Assembly: GCA_965153455.1 (NCBI GenBank)
Contig: OZ234496.1
Location: forward strand, 4,907,207-4,971,206
DNA length: 64,000 nucleotides
Source of the DNA: Sphagnum compactum
Lineage: Eukaryota; Bryophyta; Sphagnopsida; Sphagnales
Direction: 5' to 3'
This document shows positions 21,822 through 34,700 of the stretch, piece by piece; within the stretch, counting starts at the first letter, position 1; each line of letters starts with the position of its first letter. The notes under the pieces are model-generated. The model was not told the origin of the DNA, did no database searches, and saw nothing but the letters and a program-made list of their open reading frames with translations. Position numbers and translations under genes: made by a program.

Positions 21822-24800
21822 TCATGGACGAAAATGGGCACCAAGCCAACTCTACACTCACCACTCTTGAAGTTACGGGACTTTTTTTTATGAGCTCAGT
21901 TGGTGCTACCTTTGCAAGGATGCTTCGGAAAAATTCTTCCATAAAGCGTCTTGATTTGGCAAACTCTCTAACAATTGAATCAGACGTGCAAGAATTGATA
22001 CGGTCACTTGTAGAAAACCATTCCCTTGAAACATTAGGCCTATATGGTTGTGATGGTGTAAAGGGCTCTGTGTTTCCTGCCAATATGGATGTTCTATTGG
22101 TCAATTTCACCTTGAAAGATATAGAATTGCATGAAACTCCTTTGTATGCTAAGGGCAAGCATTTGGCCATCAAGGAACAACTACGAAAAACTGAGATGTA
22201 CAAGAAGTTACATCTCAAGGAGCTGCAGATGGCCAAGCCAACATCTGCAAGAGTAATTTTTTGCGGCTTTCCATATGCTGGTATGTCTTAAATCTCTCTT
22301 GGTTGAACTAGAGGACATCAATGTGTTTGGGTTTGAAACTTTCTCGTTGCCTGAATCATGTTGTCACATGAAAATTATAATTTATGACTGATTCATAGTA
22401 TAATCTTATTTTTGCATCTTCTGTTCCTGTCACATGAATGCACCTGTTTATTGTGGAATTATGTAGGCAAAACAACCTTGCGAAAGGCGATCGTCTGTTC
22501 CATTGAACACAAAAGCACGATCACCAAGAACATTCTCAATCCCTGCAAAGACTTCTTGATGAAGAAGATTGATGGGGGTCAACGGCTAATCCAAGGAGAC
22601 AAACAACTTACACACCGCACACGTGGAATTGAGGTACATAGCTTGAAAAGTAGTGAAGGGATTAGATGGTCTATTTGGGACATGGGGGGTCAGGAAGAGT
22701 TCCATGGGTTCCATTATTTCATGCTTCCTGATCTAAGTGACACAGGTAACCCATCCTTGTTCCTTTTAGTTTGTAGTCCATATGTATTGAAAGATCAGGG
22801 ATCCCCTTCAAAGGAGAAGCTTAAACTACCCATAGAGATTCAGAAAGAGTTGGAGTATTGGCTTCGATTCATTGCTTCCAAGAGTCGAAGTACAATTTCC
22901 TTCAAACCAAAGGTGATCGTGGTCTTGACTCATTCCGACGAAGTTGATGGGCTTGTTGCTCGAGCACATGGGATCGTCCCAGGTTTGAAAGAGCAATTTG
23001 CAGAATTGCTAGATGTGTGGTCAGAACCAATTGCCGTTGAGGGCTTTTCTACTCAATCTGCTAGCAATGTGGCTAGTATTATTGAGGACAACATTGTAAA
23101 TCTTCTCGAAGCATTGCCACCTGTGTATAAGGTGTGCAGTGATGTGAGATCAGCCTTGAAGGGTTGGATGGTGAGAAATCCAAAAAGTCCAATGATGAAT
23201 TGGAAAACCTTTTCAGACCTGTGCCAGGAAACAGATTTGCCAGGGTTGGTCAAAGTAACTGCTGAAGGAAGTATGGTAGAAGCAAGGCGAAAAGCTGTGG
23301 CAACAAGGATGCACAATTCGGGAGATGTCATCTACTTTGAAGATCTTGACTTTCTAGTTGTGGATCTGGATTGGTTTTGCCATCGGGTGATGGGTCACCT
23401 GATCAAGCTAAGTGATGATCGCAGTAAACTGGCCACTGCAACAAACCCAGATGGTTTCACATCAAGGGCATACTTGGAAAACATTTTGGTTGATTCACTA
23501 AAATCTTCTCATGAGCTTGGTTATGTTGGATGTGCCTTGGATGTCACAGCACAGAATTTGGTGCACCTTATGTTGAGGTTAGAGTTGTGTTTTGAGGACA
23601 CAACCGGGTCTCATGGTGTTGGCAAATTGTTCATCCCAACAATTTTGGACGTTGGTCAAGCAGCAGGCTCATGGAATTGGTCACATATCAGTCAGAAATC
23701 CATCTACTTCGGAAGGAGGCTCCAATGTGGTGACCCAGAGCATACATTCATACCTCGAGGTCTCTTTTGTCGATTGCAGGTACTTTGTTCCCATTCCCGA
23801 ATAGTTGAGTTAGGGAACTTTGCAGTCAAACTTATGTGGGGAATGCCAACTTAAATTCCAAATAATTTAGAAGACTAATGCAAGACACTGTAATGATCTA
23901 CATTCCTGAAGCTCTCAATTTCAAGTTAATTTGGTCGTTCTTCATTTGATTTTGCCTTTGATTCTAAGATTGATTGATGTTCCTACAGGTATTTTTGCAC
24001 AACCAATTCTTAACGTTGGAGAAGGACATGAACATGAGAGCCTTGTATGAACCCAAAAATAACTTCATTTATATAATGCTCAATGGTGTAGAAGTTGTAG
24101 TGGATTACAATGCAGATGTGGGCACCCACATTGATGTGTTGGTACACTCCAAATCCAAGAGTTTTGACAACGCTTTAGATATTGTTCATGAGCATATTAT
24201 GGACAAAATTCTAGAACGTTGTGTTGCCACAGATGGATGTCAGGGTGTTGTACTTGTGGAAGGTGTTATTCGCACAATGTGTGTGAAAAATTGCATGTCT
24301 TTCAAGGAGCGACAAGGCCAATCTGTGCTTTTGGAAGAGTTGAAGCAAAATGTTTTTTCTCATGGGAATGAATATGAACACCCATGGGGTGAGTTGAAAC
24401 AAGGGGAGAATGCGATTCCTCGTGAGAATGAACGTGCTGTGATGCTTATGGGCAGGAGAGAGAGAGTGGAGGTAGTGGAAAGACATAAGCAAGCGTTGCA
24501 AATTGATGAGGTTGATGGTGTCCATGATGAAGCGGCTATGATCACAAGAGGATGGGCAACATCAAGTTCTTCCACGACATCGGTAAACATGAAGATCACG
24601 CAAGAACCTTCACAAGAGCAGAATCAGGCACTGAGGGAACTAGCTCATGAAGTTCAAAACCTAGCAGTTGCTGTTCATGGTACTCACAAGCTTGTCAAAA
24701 ATGATGTTTTGAGTGTTACCAGACTCATACGCAACTTGATCTTGAACTCCTCACAACGGCAAGTTCCACGCATTGTACTCTTCACCACACAAGATGCTAG

Positions 24801-25359
24801 TTTCAAACAAAAATTGATCACAAAACTGGTTCCAGGGATGAAAGCTCTTCAACTTCATCTACTTTGTGAATACAAGGGACAGGAGCACATAGTTGAAGGA
24901 CAAGCTGGTTGTCAAGTGATCCTCCAAGACGAGAATTGGAAGAAAGTTCACGAGTTGGTGGTGGAGGGGTTGAAATGGGTTTTCTTGGCTGCCGAAGTGG
25001 GGGCACACATTGCAATGGGGCTGGGGAACATGGTTCCAAATCCTAATTTGGAATATGGAAAGGCTGTTGTTGCGCTTGGTGAAGGTGTGCTAAAAGAGCC
25101 ACCAATAGACTGGGCCAATGTCACCCCTGGAAAGCTTGTGAGGGATGAGGCATCTGCCATCAGAACAACAGAGAGTATGTCTGCAGAGCAATGGTTGGTG
25201 GACTTTCTTAAGGATAAAGTCATTTTAACACAATTTGGGTTGCAGAGGGTGGTCTACAAGGACACACATGGGAGACAAACAGGAGAATTGGGATGGATCT
25301 GTAAAAGACATTTCAACCATGGCATGCAAGGCGAGGAATTGGAAGCATATCCATTTTAA
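21207..25359 (+). CDS. TORNADO1-like Roco protein (LRR-ROC-COR GTPase), gene B
   Basis: Four exons are modelled: 21207-~21790, ~21790-22280, 22467-23779 and 23989-25359, giving about 1,250 residues (Arabidopsis TORNADO1 is near 1,380). The N-terminal third has ribonuclease-inhibitor-type leucine-rich repeats (NHTIVSFDLEFLG, NTALKRFSLDV, NHTLEHLVLHLWDN, NSSIKRLDLAN, NHSLETLGLYG). The ROC GTPase has P-loop GFPYAGKTT, switch II WDMGGQEEFH and base-binding motif THSDEVD. COR begins near FEDLDFLVVDLDWF. Roco proteins bind GTP through ROC and dimerise through COR; the plant member TORNADO1 acts in leaf and vascular patterning. The ATG at 21207 is chosen as the first in frame (GATCATGG context). Exons 1 and 2 join only with a frameshift near 21790, so the gene may be a recent pseudogene or the base call may be wrong. 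A partial twin lies at 1-1398 and a third fragment at 40489. Confidence 0.85.
21790..22280 (+). CDS. Roco gene B exon 2 (LRR end and first half of P-loop)
   Basis: It reads from about 21790 (RLEELVQPLI) through further leucine-rich repeats to VIFCGFPYAG. The donor GTATGT starts at 22281. The exon ends after the first base of a Gly codon that is completed by GC at 22467, so the intron falls inside the P-loop. Confidence 0.8.
22281..22466 (+). other. Roco gene B intron splitting the P-loop (phase 1)
   Basis: The 186-bp intron begins GTATGTCTTAAA and ends TTATGTAG, T-rich before the acceptor. Joining the exons restores G-x4-GKT exactly, which fixes both splice sites. Confidence 0.85.
22467..23779 (+). 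CDS. Roco gene B exon 3 (ROC GTPase and COR start)
   Basis: 437 codons are open throughout. They contain GKTTLRKAI, WDMGGQEEFHGFH, LFLLVCSPY, VIVVLTHSDEVDG, then COR sequence with DLDFLVVDLDWFCHRVMGHL. The exon ends at CGATTGCAG before the donor GTACTTTG (phase 0). Confidence 0.88.
23989..25359 (+). CDS. Roco gene B exon 4 (COR end and C-terminal domain)
   Basis: It follows a 209-bp intron (23780-23988, acceptor TTCCTACAG) in phase 0 and ends at TAA 25357-25359. It encodes VFLHNQFLTLEKDMNMRALY, the COR end, a Gln/Glu-rich linker and the conserved C-terminal block ending EAYPF. It is the counterpart of 1-1398. From about 24690 on, the match to copy A becomes nearly exact. Confidence 0.88.
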   Translation, partial: VFLHNQFLTLEKDMNMRALYEPKNNFIYIMLNGVEVVVDYNADVGTHIDVLVHSKSKSFDNALDIVHEHIMDKILERCVATDGCQGVVLVEGVIRTMCVKNCMSFKERQGQSVLLEELKQNVFSHGNEYEHPWGELKQGENAIPRENERAVMLMGRRERVEVVERHKQALQIDEVDGVHDEAAMITRGWATSSSSTTSVNMKITQEPSQEQNQALRELAHEVQNLAVAVHGTHKLVKNDVLSVTRLIRNLILNSSQRQVPRIVLFTTQDASFKQKLITKLVPGMKALQLHLLCEYKGQEHIVEGQAGCQVILQDENWKKVHELVVEGLKWVFLAAEVGAHIAMGLGNMVPNPNLEYGKAVVALGEGVLKEPPIDWANVTPGKLVRDEASAIRTTESMSAEQWLVDFLKDKVILTQFGLQRVVYKDTHGRQTGELGWICKRHFNHGMQGEELEAYPF

Positions 25360-28300
25360 GTAGTTTGAATTTTGGGGTTCTCTGTCCAAAGGCGGCATCT
25401 CTTAGGCTCTTTTATCACCTTGATTTTTGCTCCTTTCACCCATCTGAAGCTCTATAGGTGTTTGTCCTTTTTTGTTTTGGGGTCTTTCATCTTGTGTCAT
25501 GTGGTATTTTCTAGATTGTTTTGTGCTTCTATATGTTTGTTCATCCAAAGGCTTTCTTGCCTTCCTCAATTTCATCCTTCATTCTCTTGAATCTCGACTT
25601 GTTTTGTGACTCATTTCAGGCATCTCCTTTTGTGTCTTTTCTCAAGACCCTGCTGAAGCTTATGTTATACCTCGTCATCCTGACAAACGTGTCAAGCACT
25701 GATGTCCACCAACATTTCGTAATCTGTCCCAGTTTTCATGACATTGAAGTGGGAAAATTAATTTGAATGATATATTTCTCCTTTTGGTGTTGCCTCTTCT
25801 TTTATCAGCGATTCTTTTTCTAGTATTTGTTGAGCTGGAAGTTGGCAACCCCAGGTGCTTCCAATCTTTTGGATGTTGGCTTCATGATCCAAACCTTGTC
25901 CCCTAGAGCAAGAACTTGGATAGCTTGAAGCAGGCCCCAGTATACCCAATCTCTTGAGGATGATTTGCTTGATCTCTTCAATCGTCTCAGCTGGAATTGC
26001 AATATGAAGATGTGGATGAAGGGGAGGGAAGTCAAGGATCCTGGCAACAATGTTTCAGTTCTTCTGTGCAGGAAGGTATGCTTTACTTTCAGCTGTGAAA
26101 TGTGCTTGGGTGATACCCTCGCCACCACTTACCTTAATTCAGGTTTGCAAGTTCACTAGGATGACAAGACATGCTTTTTGTAAGTGTCTTTAATTGCTGT
26201 GATGAAACAATTAAATAAACACAGTGTTCTTGTGTTTCAATTTTGTGATGTCAAGTAAGAGACACTTCTTCAATTTCTACATTTTGCCTCCCTGGAAATC
26301 GTATTTTTGAATGGTAATGGTTCGTCACTTTTGAATGATTTTTCTTTGATTACTGCTCCTCATTTTGTTTTTGGTGTTGTGTGCTCTTTTCTATTGGCTT
26401 GGGTTTCCTCTTTTTCATGCTTGCTGATTGGCTAGTGTAAAGGTATCAAATCTGAAACATCCATACCCTTGTTATTGAATATCTCTCGATTCTTTTCAGG
26501 TTGTTTGAATTGTATGAATTGAGAAATTCTAATTACTTGAAGGCATATCATAGAAAGCAAGAAAGGCTCACAAACTTCATCCTCAATAGTAGCAATAAAT
26601 TGTGCAGAGCCTCAGATAATTCAACACATACTGCAGAGTGTAAATTAGGTGCAGTTATGTGACGGAAATGGTTCATGTTTTGAAGCAGATTTGGTATGCA
26701 CTTATGAAGAGGTTCTCCAAGGCAACATTTTGGGATCCCCAGATGCCACTTAGGTACTCCCCTAGTTCCTATGGGGTGCAGTCTGGTCAAGGCAATGCAG
26801 ATATCAGCTGTGTCTACGGAATTGTGTTTCATGAATATAACCGATATTATTTTGATCTCAAGACTTGGTTCAACCTATGTACAGGTTGGAGACATGGTCC
26901 CATTGGGTTTTCATTACCTTGAATGGCATGGATGGAGAGGATGGAGAGTAGTCATGTATAAAGGTTACTGGTGCTGCAGAGTTTGGATATTTCTCTCAGC
27001 TCTGTCAATTCTGAGAAGCTGGAATGTAATCCACATTACTTTGCAGCAGTAGAGAGCAGCAGAACTGGAGTGAACAGAAGACAATATTCAACTTGGTATT
27101 TGCAATGTTCTTTTCTCAATTTCCCTGGTTGCTAAGATTGCTTGTTACATGGTATTCATTCCAAGGTGAGCCTCTTATTATTTCCAGAGCAGCCTTGTGA
27201 ACTTGAAACCATTGGCTGCGAAGAGCAAGCAAGGTTTAAGGTTTGTATTCTCATCTCAGATTTTGTGAGATTGATGTGAGGTTCATGAGTGCCTTAGAAA
27301 CAATAAATGTTGAGAAGGGGCAATTGGTGTTTTATCTGAGGACTTAGGGTTCTAATAAAAGCATTAAGGGAACAATTCTTGTGCTTTTTAAGAGAGTGTT
27401 TTTTTACTTTCTTGTTCAGGATTGCTTGTGCCTTGATGTTTCCTTGTAGTTAGTAGTCACTTGTAGTGTGCTTTGGGTGTAAATCAGTTGATTTGGGAAA
27501 GATTTACATCCTCAGTTCTGTATCTTTTTCAGCTGCAGTTATGGTTCATCATCAATAGCTTGCATTTTCTCTTTTCTTCTTTGAGATCTAGTTGCAAATA
27601 TTTGTGTTCTGCTACTGGCAAAGAGGCCAACCCCAGTACGTGCTATATTTTCCAGAAACAAATTGAGGTGAAAAAAACTAGCTCTAACAGGATAAGTGGT
27701 TATGGGTACAGATGGCATGCTGTCGTCAGTTTTGAATTTTTTGACATTTACTGGACCAAGAATAAGTGAACTTAAGCAAAAAAGGATTTGAATTGAGGGA
27801 ATACATTTCAGTAATGCCTTCCTCAATGGGGATGGGTGACTGGAAAATAGCACTAGCTGTGGATCTGAATGATGAGAGTGCTTTATGCTGTGAGATGGGT
27901 AGTGGCAAATTATCTCTGTCCGGGGTACCCTGTCATGATCCTCATGTCAGACCAACAAGTGTTCTTTATGGAGCAGATTGGGGGCCATCAGATCAAATAT
28001 TGGCCTCTGACAAAGAATTCCAACAAAAGATGGAAGAGGACTTTGATGTTCTCAATGCTGCCAAGAGCACTGACATTGCAAAGTCACATCTGGAGGTGAA
28101 TATCCCATATAATCCATAGACAGTGAAAGAACATGATATGAAGGAGCAGATCTGTCTGGAGGTTGTGTGCTTGGTAGTCAATGCCATCATCATGGTGAGT
28201 CGAGGTACACATGGTTCTCTGCTGTGTTCACTTTCCAAAACCCTCTTGTTTGTAGTCATTCTTTTGATCACAGTTCTGCTATATACTTTATACCTGGTTT

Positions 28301-29105
28301 ATTGGTGAAAATTGTGTGAGAGGTGGGGTGATGAAGACTAATTTTGTGATCTTTCAAAACTCCAAGAGGAAAATGATTTCCACCGGTCTATATCATAAGA
28401 ATGCTTGTCAAAATGATGTCTGGAGCACTATGCTATTTGTAGTCAAGTAGGCAGCCAGACTGACTGTATCGATGAACGTCCAACAGAAATTCTTGTTTCG
28501 CCAAGGCTATGCAGTCTGAAAGCCGTTCTGTTCTTTGTTATCAAAGTAGCAAAAATGTAGATTAAGGGGTGTCATTATGTTTTTTTTAGATCAGGGTATA
28601 TATATGTATAGGCTGCTTTACTTGCAATGGCATCAAAATGAAGCTTTGGTACACAATTTTGAAAAAGGTTCATTCAGGCAATTTCAGCTAACAAATTATG
28701 AGACCGAGTTTTGAAAGGTGTGACATGGGAGTTGTCCAATCTATTATGCACCCATGTGTTCTGTTTGCAAAATTGCTAGGCAGCTACTGTTGTAAGGTGG
28801 AGTGCTATATGGAGAAAAGGAGCGCATGAGTTTCACACCTTGTATGCTCCTACAATTGGCACTGTATCTAGGCAAAACTCAACACCAAATGATGGTAGGT
28901 CATGAAGCTAGAAATTTTAGTGGTTCTGCTGTGAGGTAAGTTATAAGCACTGTACAATTAATCTTTGGAAAGCTATTGGCTCAGTGATCTCATGGGCCAC
29001 ATATACCACAGCAACATTGTTACTTCCAGCTACTAATAAATTTCTTTTACAAAGAAGTAGACTCTGAAAGAGCTTGACTTAAAAAATATAGAATGGGATC
29101 CAGGA
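25360..29105. other. 3.7 kb between gene B and UBP pseudogene B
   Basis: The first 60 bases still match the 3' flank of copy A; the rest has no counterpart there. It is mixed T-rich, intron-like sequence. A minus-strand frame near 25820-26128 and a plus-strand frame at 27766-28119 are the longest; neither shows a known domain. 28130-28480 is a diverged repeat of 42546-42930. Confidence 0.6.
27766..28119 (+). other. Unrecognised open frame of 117 codons
   Basis: It encodes SVMPSSMGMGDWKIALAVDL and an acidic stretch ending EVNIPYNP. In frame after the stop there is further open sequence to about 28308 with a hydrophobic end. Amino-acid composition looks protein-like, but I recognise no domain. 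It could be an exon of a decayed gene. Confidence 0.25.
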
Positions 29106-29287
29106 AAGTTAATTAGACACATTTCATTTTGGGGATGTCCAGTTCTTAGAGCTTCTCTGGAATGTCATCAGGTGGGTTAGCATATTGTGGGGTCATAGCC
29201 ATACGGCCTTGATGTGATTGGTTTGCTGATGATGATATATGCAGTTCATGAAAGTACAATTTGGTTGTGTTTTTGGGGGATGGCCAG

Positions 29288-30889
29288 TTGTACAGAATGT
29301 CAAATGCAGCATTGGGTTGCTGACCACAAGTTTGAATGCCACGGTCCCAAAACAGGCAGCCCTGGAAGCCTGGATACTGATAGTCGGACATTCTCTGAGG
29401 TGCGTAGCCCTGGAATCTCAAGGAGTGAGAATCATAAGGTCTTCGTTGACTTCACAGACACCAGCAATGTGAATGAAGTAGGACCACCAGCAGAGGTGTT
29501 GTTGAATCCTGATCAACCAACTCTGATGCAACAAAAGCTGCCATCTTGGACTGTGACCTCTAATGGGCAACAACGTGCAAAGGCAAAGAAGGTTTGTTGG
29601 GAGAAACTAACCTGGAAGCTCCTTTCCACTTTTGGTTTTGCCCTTTCCAAGCCACAGACAGTACTGGGGTAGCCTCTATGGTTCTTAAGCAGAGATGTGG
29701 ACTGCAGTTGAGGTGGGCGAATTAAGCAGACGGAAAAGCCTCCCAGAAGCATGTTAAATGCTGGATCATTAGGTGGACCCTCTTGAATAAGGTAAAGAGG
29801 AGGTCCATACTAGTTGTGACAGTCCTCCCCTTTTGCTGGATCCTTTGTTTCATTGGTGGTTGGTGTTGGTGTAGTATTGGTGGAATTCCTCAGCATTCAC
29901 ATGCATCTCTTTCTGCTGGAAGAACATATTGGTAATCTCAGATAGATGTACCACTGTCCTGCAAATGCGATGGTTAGGTGAGGTTGTTTCCAATATAGAT
30001 CTGCTAATTTACTGCTGTTCAATCCCATCTGAGCAGACGATAGTAGGGAATCTGCCACCTCACGGACCCTAGGTTATGCCAAGAAGGATGATACAGATAA
30101 TTAGTTTCCTTGCAAAGTTTTGGTTGGAATTGAGTGTTGTAAATGGGCCTGAGGTCTATTGTCTTCCAGTCACTTCCGACTGAACAATCCGGTCCAGTAG
30201 GTCAATTCACATGAGAAAGAGGGTTTTCTTCAAGAAACGGAAAGGGCCAGTTGTGGGAGTATCTACTGTCTAGGATTTCTAGAGTTTCTAAATGTCTAAC
30301 CTGAGAGCTGAAAAGATGAGACGTGCTGAGCACATATGAATTGTATGTGTGATTTCAGGTTTTCTATCGACTTGATGCAAATGATTTGCGTGGAGAAGGT
30401 TGTCCTGGAAAATTCTCTTGATGATTCTATTCAAGAGACGACACTTATTCACCACTATTTTGGTGGGTGTCTGCAGTCACAGGTATTATTAGTCTCAAGA
30501 CTAGAGTGAAGATGTCTTTCCAATGCAGAAACTGCTGTACTCTGGTTGACCTACGCACTACATACATATGTCCATCTGGTGTGTCATGGATTTCTTTAGT
30601 CGGGATCTGCTTGGTCTTGCTGTTTGATCAGACATTCGTACTGCTCTAGAACTAGTTAATCCTATTTAAACCTTGGAGATGTAGGGGAGGAAGAGGGTTA
30701 ATGTGGGTGCTATTCTGATGTTCTTCTGTCAGGTGAAGTGTAAACAGTGCCTGCATGAATCTAATCCATATGAACCCATGATGGATCTTCTTGTGGATAT
30801 CCAAGGCGATGTTAAGTCCGTGGAGGATGCTCTTGCTCAATTCACAGATACTGAACGGTCGGATGCTGCCACAAGTACAAGTGTGACCA
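29288..30889 (+). pseudogene. UBP15/16-type MYND ubiquitin protease pseudogene, copy B
   Basis: It has the same three exon remnants as 2767-4376: 29288-29591 (CTECQMQHWVADHKFEC and linker), 30359-30482 (FSIDLMQMIC to FGGCLQSQ) and 30733-30889 (VKCKQCLHESNPYEPMMDLL onward, with GDVKSVEDALAQFT). It keeps some residues closer to the family consensus than copy A, for example KCKQC and ESNPYE. The one-base deletion before HKYKCDQ is shared with copy A, so the gene was already broken before duplication. The catalytic Cys and His boxes are absent. Confidence 0.8.
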
Positions 30890-31791
30890 GTATGTGCTTG
30901 TCATGTGCTCTGGAAATATTGGTGGTTGCTTTCATGTCCATCTCCAAAGCCAGGAAATTGAATAGTTTTATGCTCCTGGAGACAAGTTGTTAGACGAAGT
31001 TTATTTTTTTCCTTAGTTGTCTAATTCTTGTGTGCAATGTAGGGAAGTACACTTGGATCCAGGATTGTACAAAGTTGGTAAAGGTGGATTGCAAATGGCT
31101 CATCCAGATGGTGTAACATGTAGTTCTCTGTGAGCAGTTGGCCGAAAGAGATGGAGACCATGCTCCGTCACCTGTTCAAAGGATTGTGATTTTCGTTTAT
31201 TATTATTTTTCCTTTTATCGGGTGTGAGAAAAGTTAAAATCTTCTCAACACAATGAAAAATACTTTTAACTAGAAGTTTTTTCCTTCATACCAAAAGGCC
31301 CTCAAAACAAAAAATTGTCACAAAACATTGCGGTAGAACATGTGATGATGACAACCTCAGAAAAGCTTTATAGTGTATTTGAAGGGTGGATTACTTTACA
31401 TAATAGGACTTACAGGGATGACTTCGTGAAAAGCCAAAGCCTTGGATGGGAAATGTTTCATGCCATGAAAGATCCCTTGCTTCAGGCGTTTTTTTTTTGT
31501 TATTAACTCTGTTTCAAACACACTTTCCTCAGTTCTTATGATCGTGAAGGTGCCTTTGTCAGGGGTTCCTTGTGTCAACCTTGAGCTCCACTCTTGGGTG
31601 CCACAACAGGAACCCCTGACCAGGCTGCTTTGTGCCTTCCCCTATACATAATAATATACTATTAGTGTGCTTTCTATTGGCACATTGTGACCAGATAAGT
31701 GTAAGGTATCTACCACCATTACTAGATGACTACACTTACAATATGGGGGTGTTTTTGAAGTGAAACCAGCATATGGGTGGAGGTCTGGGCC
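30890..31791. other. Downstream flank of UBP pseudogene B
   Basis: It is colinear with 4377-5261 and includes the decayed hairpin at 31559-31621. The small frames at 31315-31506 and 4802-5017 are related (KLYSVFEGWI, HNRTYRD) but belong to no known family. No other feature is seen. Confidence 0.6.
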
Positions 31792-34700
31792 ATAGGTAGG
31801 AAGTTTTTTAATTCCATATTTCTTATGATCTCTTTTTTTAAACTGAAAATCAGATTTGTGAAAATTGGTTTTGAAAACCAACTATTCTCGAATGAGTCAA
31901 AATCGCATGAAGGGGTTGGGTGATGTCTAGTAAGTCTTGAGGTTTAGGTGGACTAATGAACAAGACCTATAATCAATACATTGTACATCATAGCTATGCA
32001 AAGTCATTTAACTATAACTAAAGTTATTAATATAATATATTTATTTCTAGGGATTATATTACAGTATTTATGAATGTATTTACATATATATGAAAATAAT
32101 TGTTACTACATCATAATTTGATTGTAATAGAATAATTTGCTGTAATTTCTTCATTTATATATTTTTAATGAATATAATTAATTATTTATAATGAATTTTC
32201 TTACAATTAAATTGTCCAAATGCAGATTAAAACTAATGAAAAATTAATTTCCCCATGAGTACAGTAATGGATATTAGTTATTATTATTAAATATTATTAA
32301 ATCATTAATATTAATATATATGAACATAGTTACAAATAATTATAACTAGGGAATAATAATATGAATACTAATAAAATTATTAGTCTTACGTACGTATTGT
32401 ATACATTAATATATTATTATTCTGTAAAATTATTCAATATTCAATCTTTATAGTAATCAATTTAATGTGTAGCATCTAAGAAATTATTTTTCATGTTTAT
32501 GATTAATATTTATTATTTGTAAATTTGATGACAAACCGTTATGACTTATATTTTTTATAAAATTGAATAGCTATTTTTATTTATGTAGTATTCTTTCTTG
32601 AATTATTTTATTAAATAATTGTGTAAGTAAAAAATATATATGGTTTATTACTATATGTAATTAATTTATTAGTTTTTTCTGTTAATTGTATAATTAGGTA
32701 GTTTATTTGTAATTAATTAATGATAACCAATGTTTCATTAATTTTTTTTTTTTAGTTAGTCATTGACCTATGTAATTATATTATCAAAAATATATATATA
32801 ATATGGAATAAACCTTTTAGTCGAAAATGGCTTGCAACAAAAAAATTTAATTGTAACATGGTTTTTAATTAAGTTCCAACTCTAAAATTTCCTATAAGTT
32901 TTTTCTTTCATTCTTATTTTGAAAAGTATATAAAATCTTTTATGTTATATTATCATATTTGAAAACATGTGCCATTTGGAATGAGCCAATTAAAAACAAT
33001 TAACCCAAATTTTTAAAAAAACAATTATGTACCTATCCCTTAGCTATCCTACCTCCTTAACTAACCTACCAACGTATTTATTTACATATCTACATACATG
33101 GTAGATATATAGCCTAGGTAGGTAGGTGTATAGTCTAATTAAATAGGTAGGTAAATCCTTCATACCTATTTACTTTTGGTTGATTATAGTTATGTTGCAA
33201 TAATAGTCCTCTATCGTATTCCTTGGAAACTCTATTATTTGTTATAATGAATGTTGATTATCTCGTTTTATCTTATTGAAAGAGGTGATGATGGCACATG
33301 TAGGCCCAGTTGGGGAGGTTCCTTGTATCAACCATGCACCACACTCTTTGTGCTATGTATTAATTTGATATTTTACCCATGGAAAACCATGAAGGCTTGA
33401 AACTAGAAGTAGAAAAATTGACAAAAGAAAAATTTGATTGTGATTTGTAAATTATAGTTATAGGGAATGATCCAAATATGAGCCACATAGGATTTCAAAG
33501 AAGGTCAGGTCGTTTGGAGGACAACTAGCTAAATGACACTTTTCATTCTTTTCAAATGTATTGATGTTATCAAATGAAACCCCTCTTAGGAAACAAAACA
33601 AAACAATTCCAATTCCTCATATATGGTACCAAATCAAGCTAGATAAACTATAATAGATCTAGATCTTGTTAAGTAATGCAAAAGAAGGTTTCAAGGAATG
33701 CAAAGACCACAAACAAATCTAATTAGTACCACCAACTCTAGAAGATCCTTGTTGTCTTTGCTTATAATTAACCAAACATGTAGCTGAAATTTGCTTTGGT
33801 TGTTTAAGTTTTAACACCCTTACATGGTCAATCAACTACAAAATGGTCAATGTGTCAAAACATCAGTTCTCTACAAATATCAAACTACAAAAGCAACTAT
33901 CTAATTATCTAAATGAAAATTTGTTAAAGATGGAGCTTTGCCCCCAATATTGTGATTGAATTTGAAATTTGATGATTTAACTCCATTTTTGGCCAGTGTT
34001 TCATTGTTTCTTAACCGTTCATGAATTGTTGGCTTCAAAATAATGTATGAGGAATGGGTAAAATGTTTGAAACAAATTGTTTGACAAAGTCACATATTCT
34101 AACCCATTCAATTTGGATTTGGCAACATTGTAACCAAAAAATAAGTGGCATGAAGCTTTCAAAAGTGAGGGTGAAAGCACGGTAGTGTACAACTAAAAGT
34201 AATTGCCATTCTACTTGTTAAAAGAACAAAAAGTAGGACCAAAACCCATCACAAAATTGTTATACATTCAATCTTTTTAGTTGAATGATAAATAACAAGA
34301 AACTTCTTCATTATTACGCATTAATTTTTACATTTTGCATTCTAAAAGTAGGTTTCAAATAGACATTTCTAAATGCAAGTAGCCTTTAAAACCTACTTTC
34401 TACAATGTAACATTTGATTCAAGTATGTTTCAAGTATATTCTACCAAAGAGAAAGTAAAAGGTAGTATTACCATAAACCTATCCTCTTTTTGAAATAGTA
34501 ATTGGTATAGACCACAAAAAAATGTTCCATGAACATAAGAATGATATGAAATAGGTCTAGTAATTCAATTATACATCAATGAAATGCACATGAAATATCA
34601 CCTATACCTTGAGGGTGTGTTTGCGTGTAAGGTTGTTAAACCCAAACCTTGCGGCATGCATTGATCTGAGCAATTCACATACCGCTACACCACATTAAAA

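Noticed and set aside
31315-31506. Small frame with VFEGWI and HNRTYRD as a gene
   Set aside because: It is shared with 4802-5017 only because the block is duplicated; the frames differ by indels and no family is recognised.
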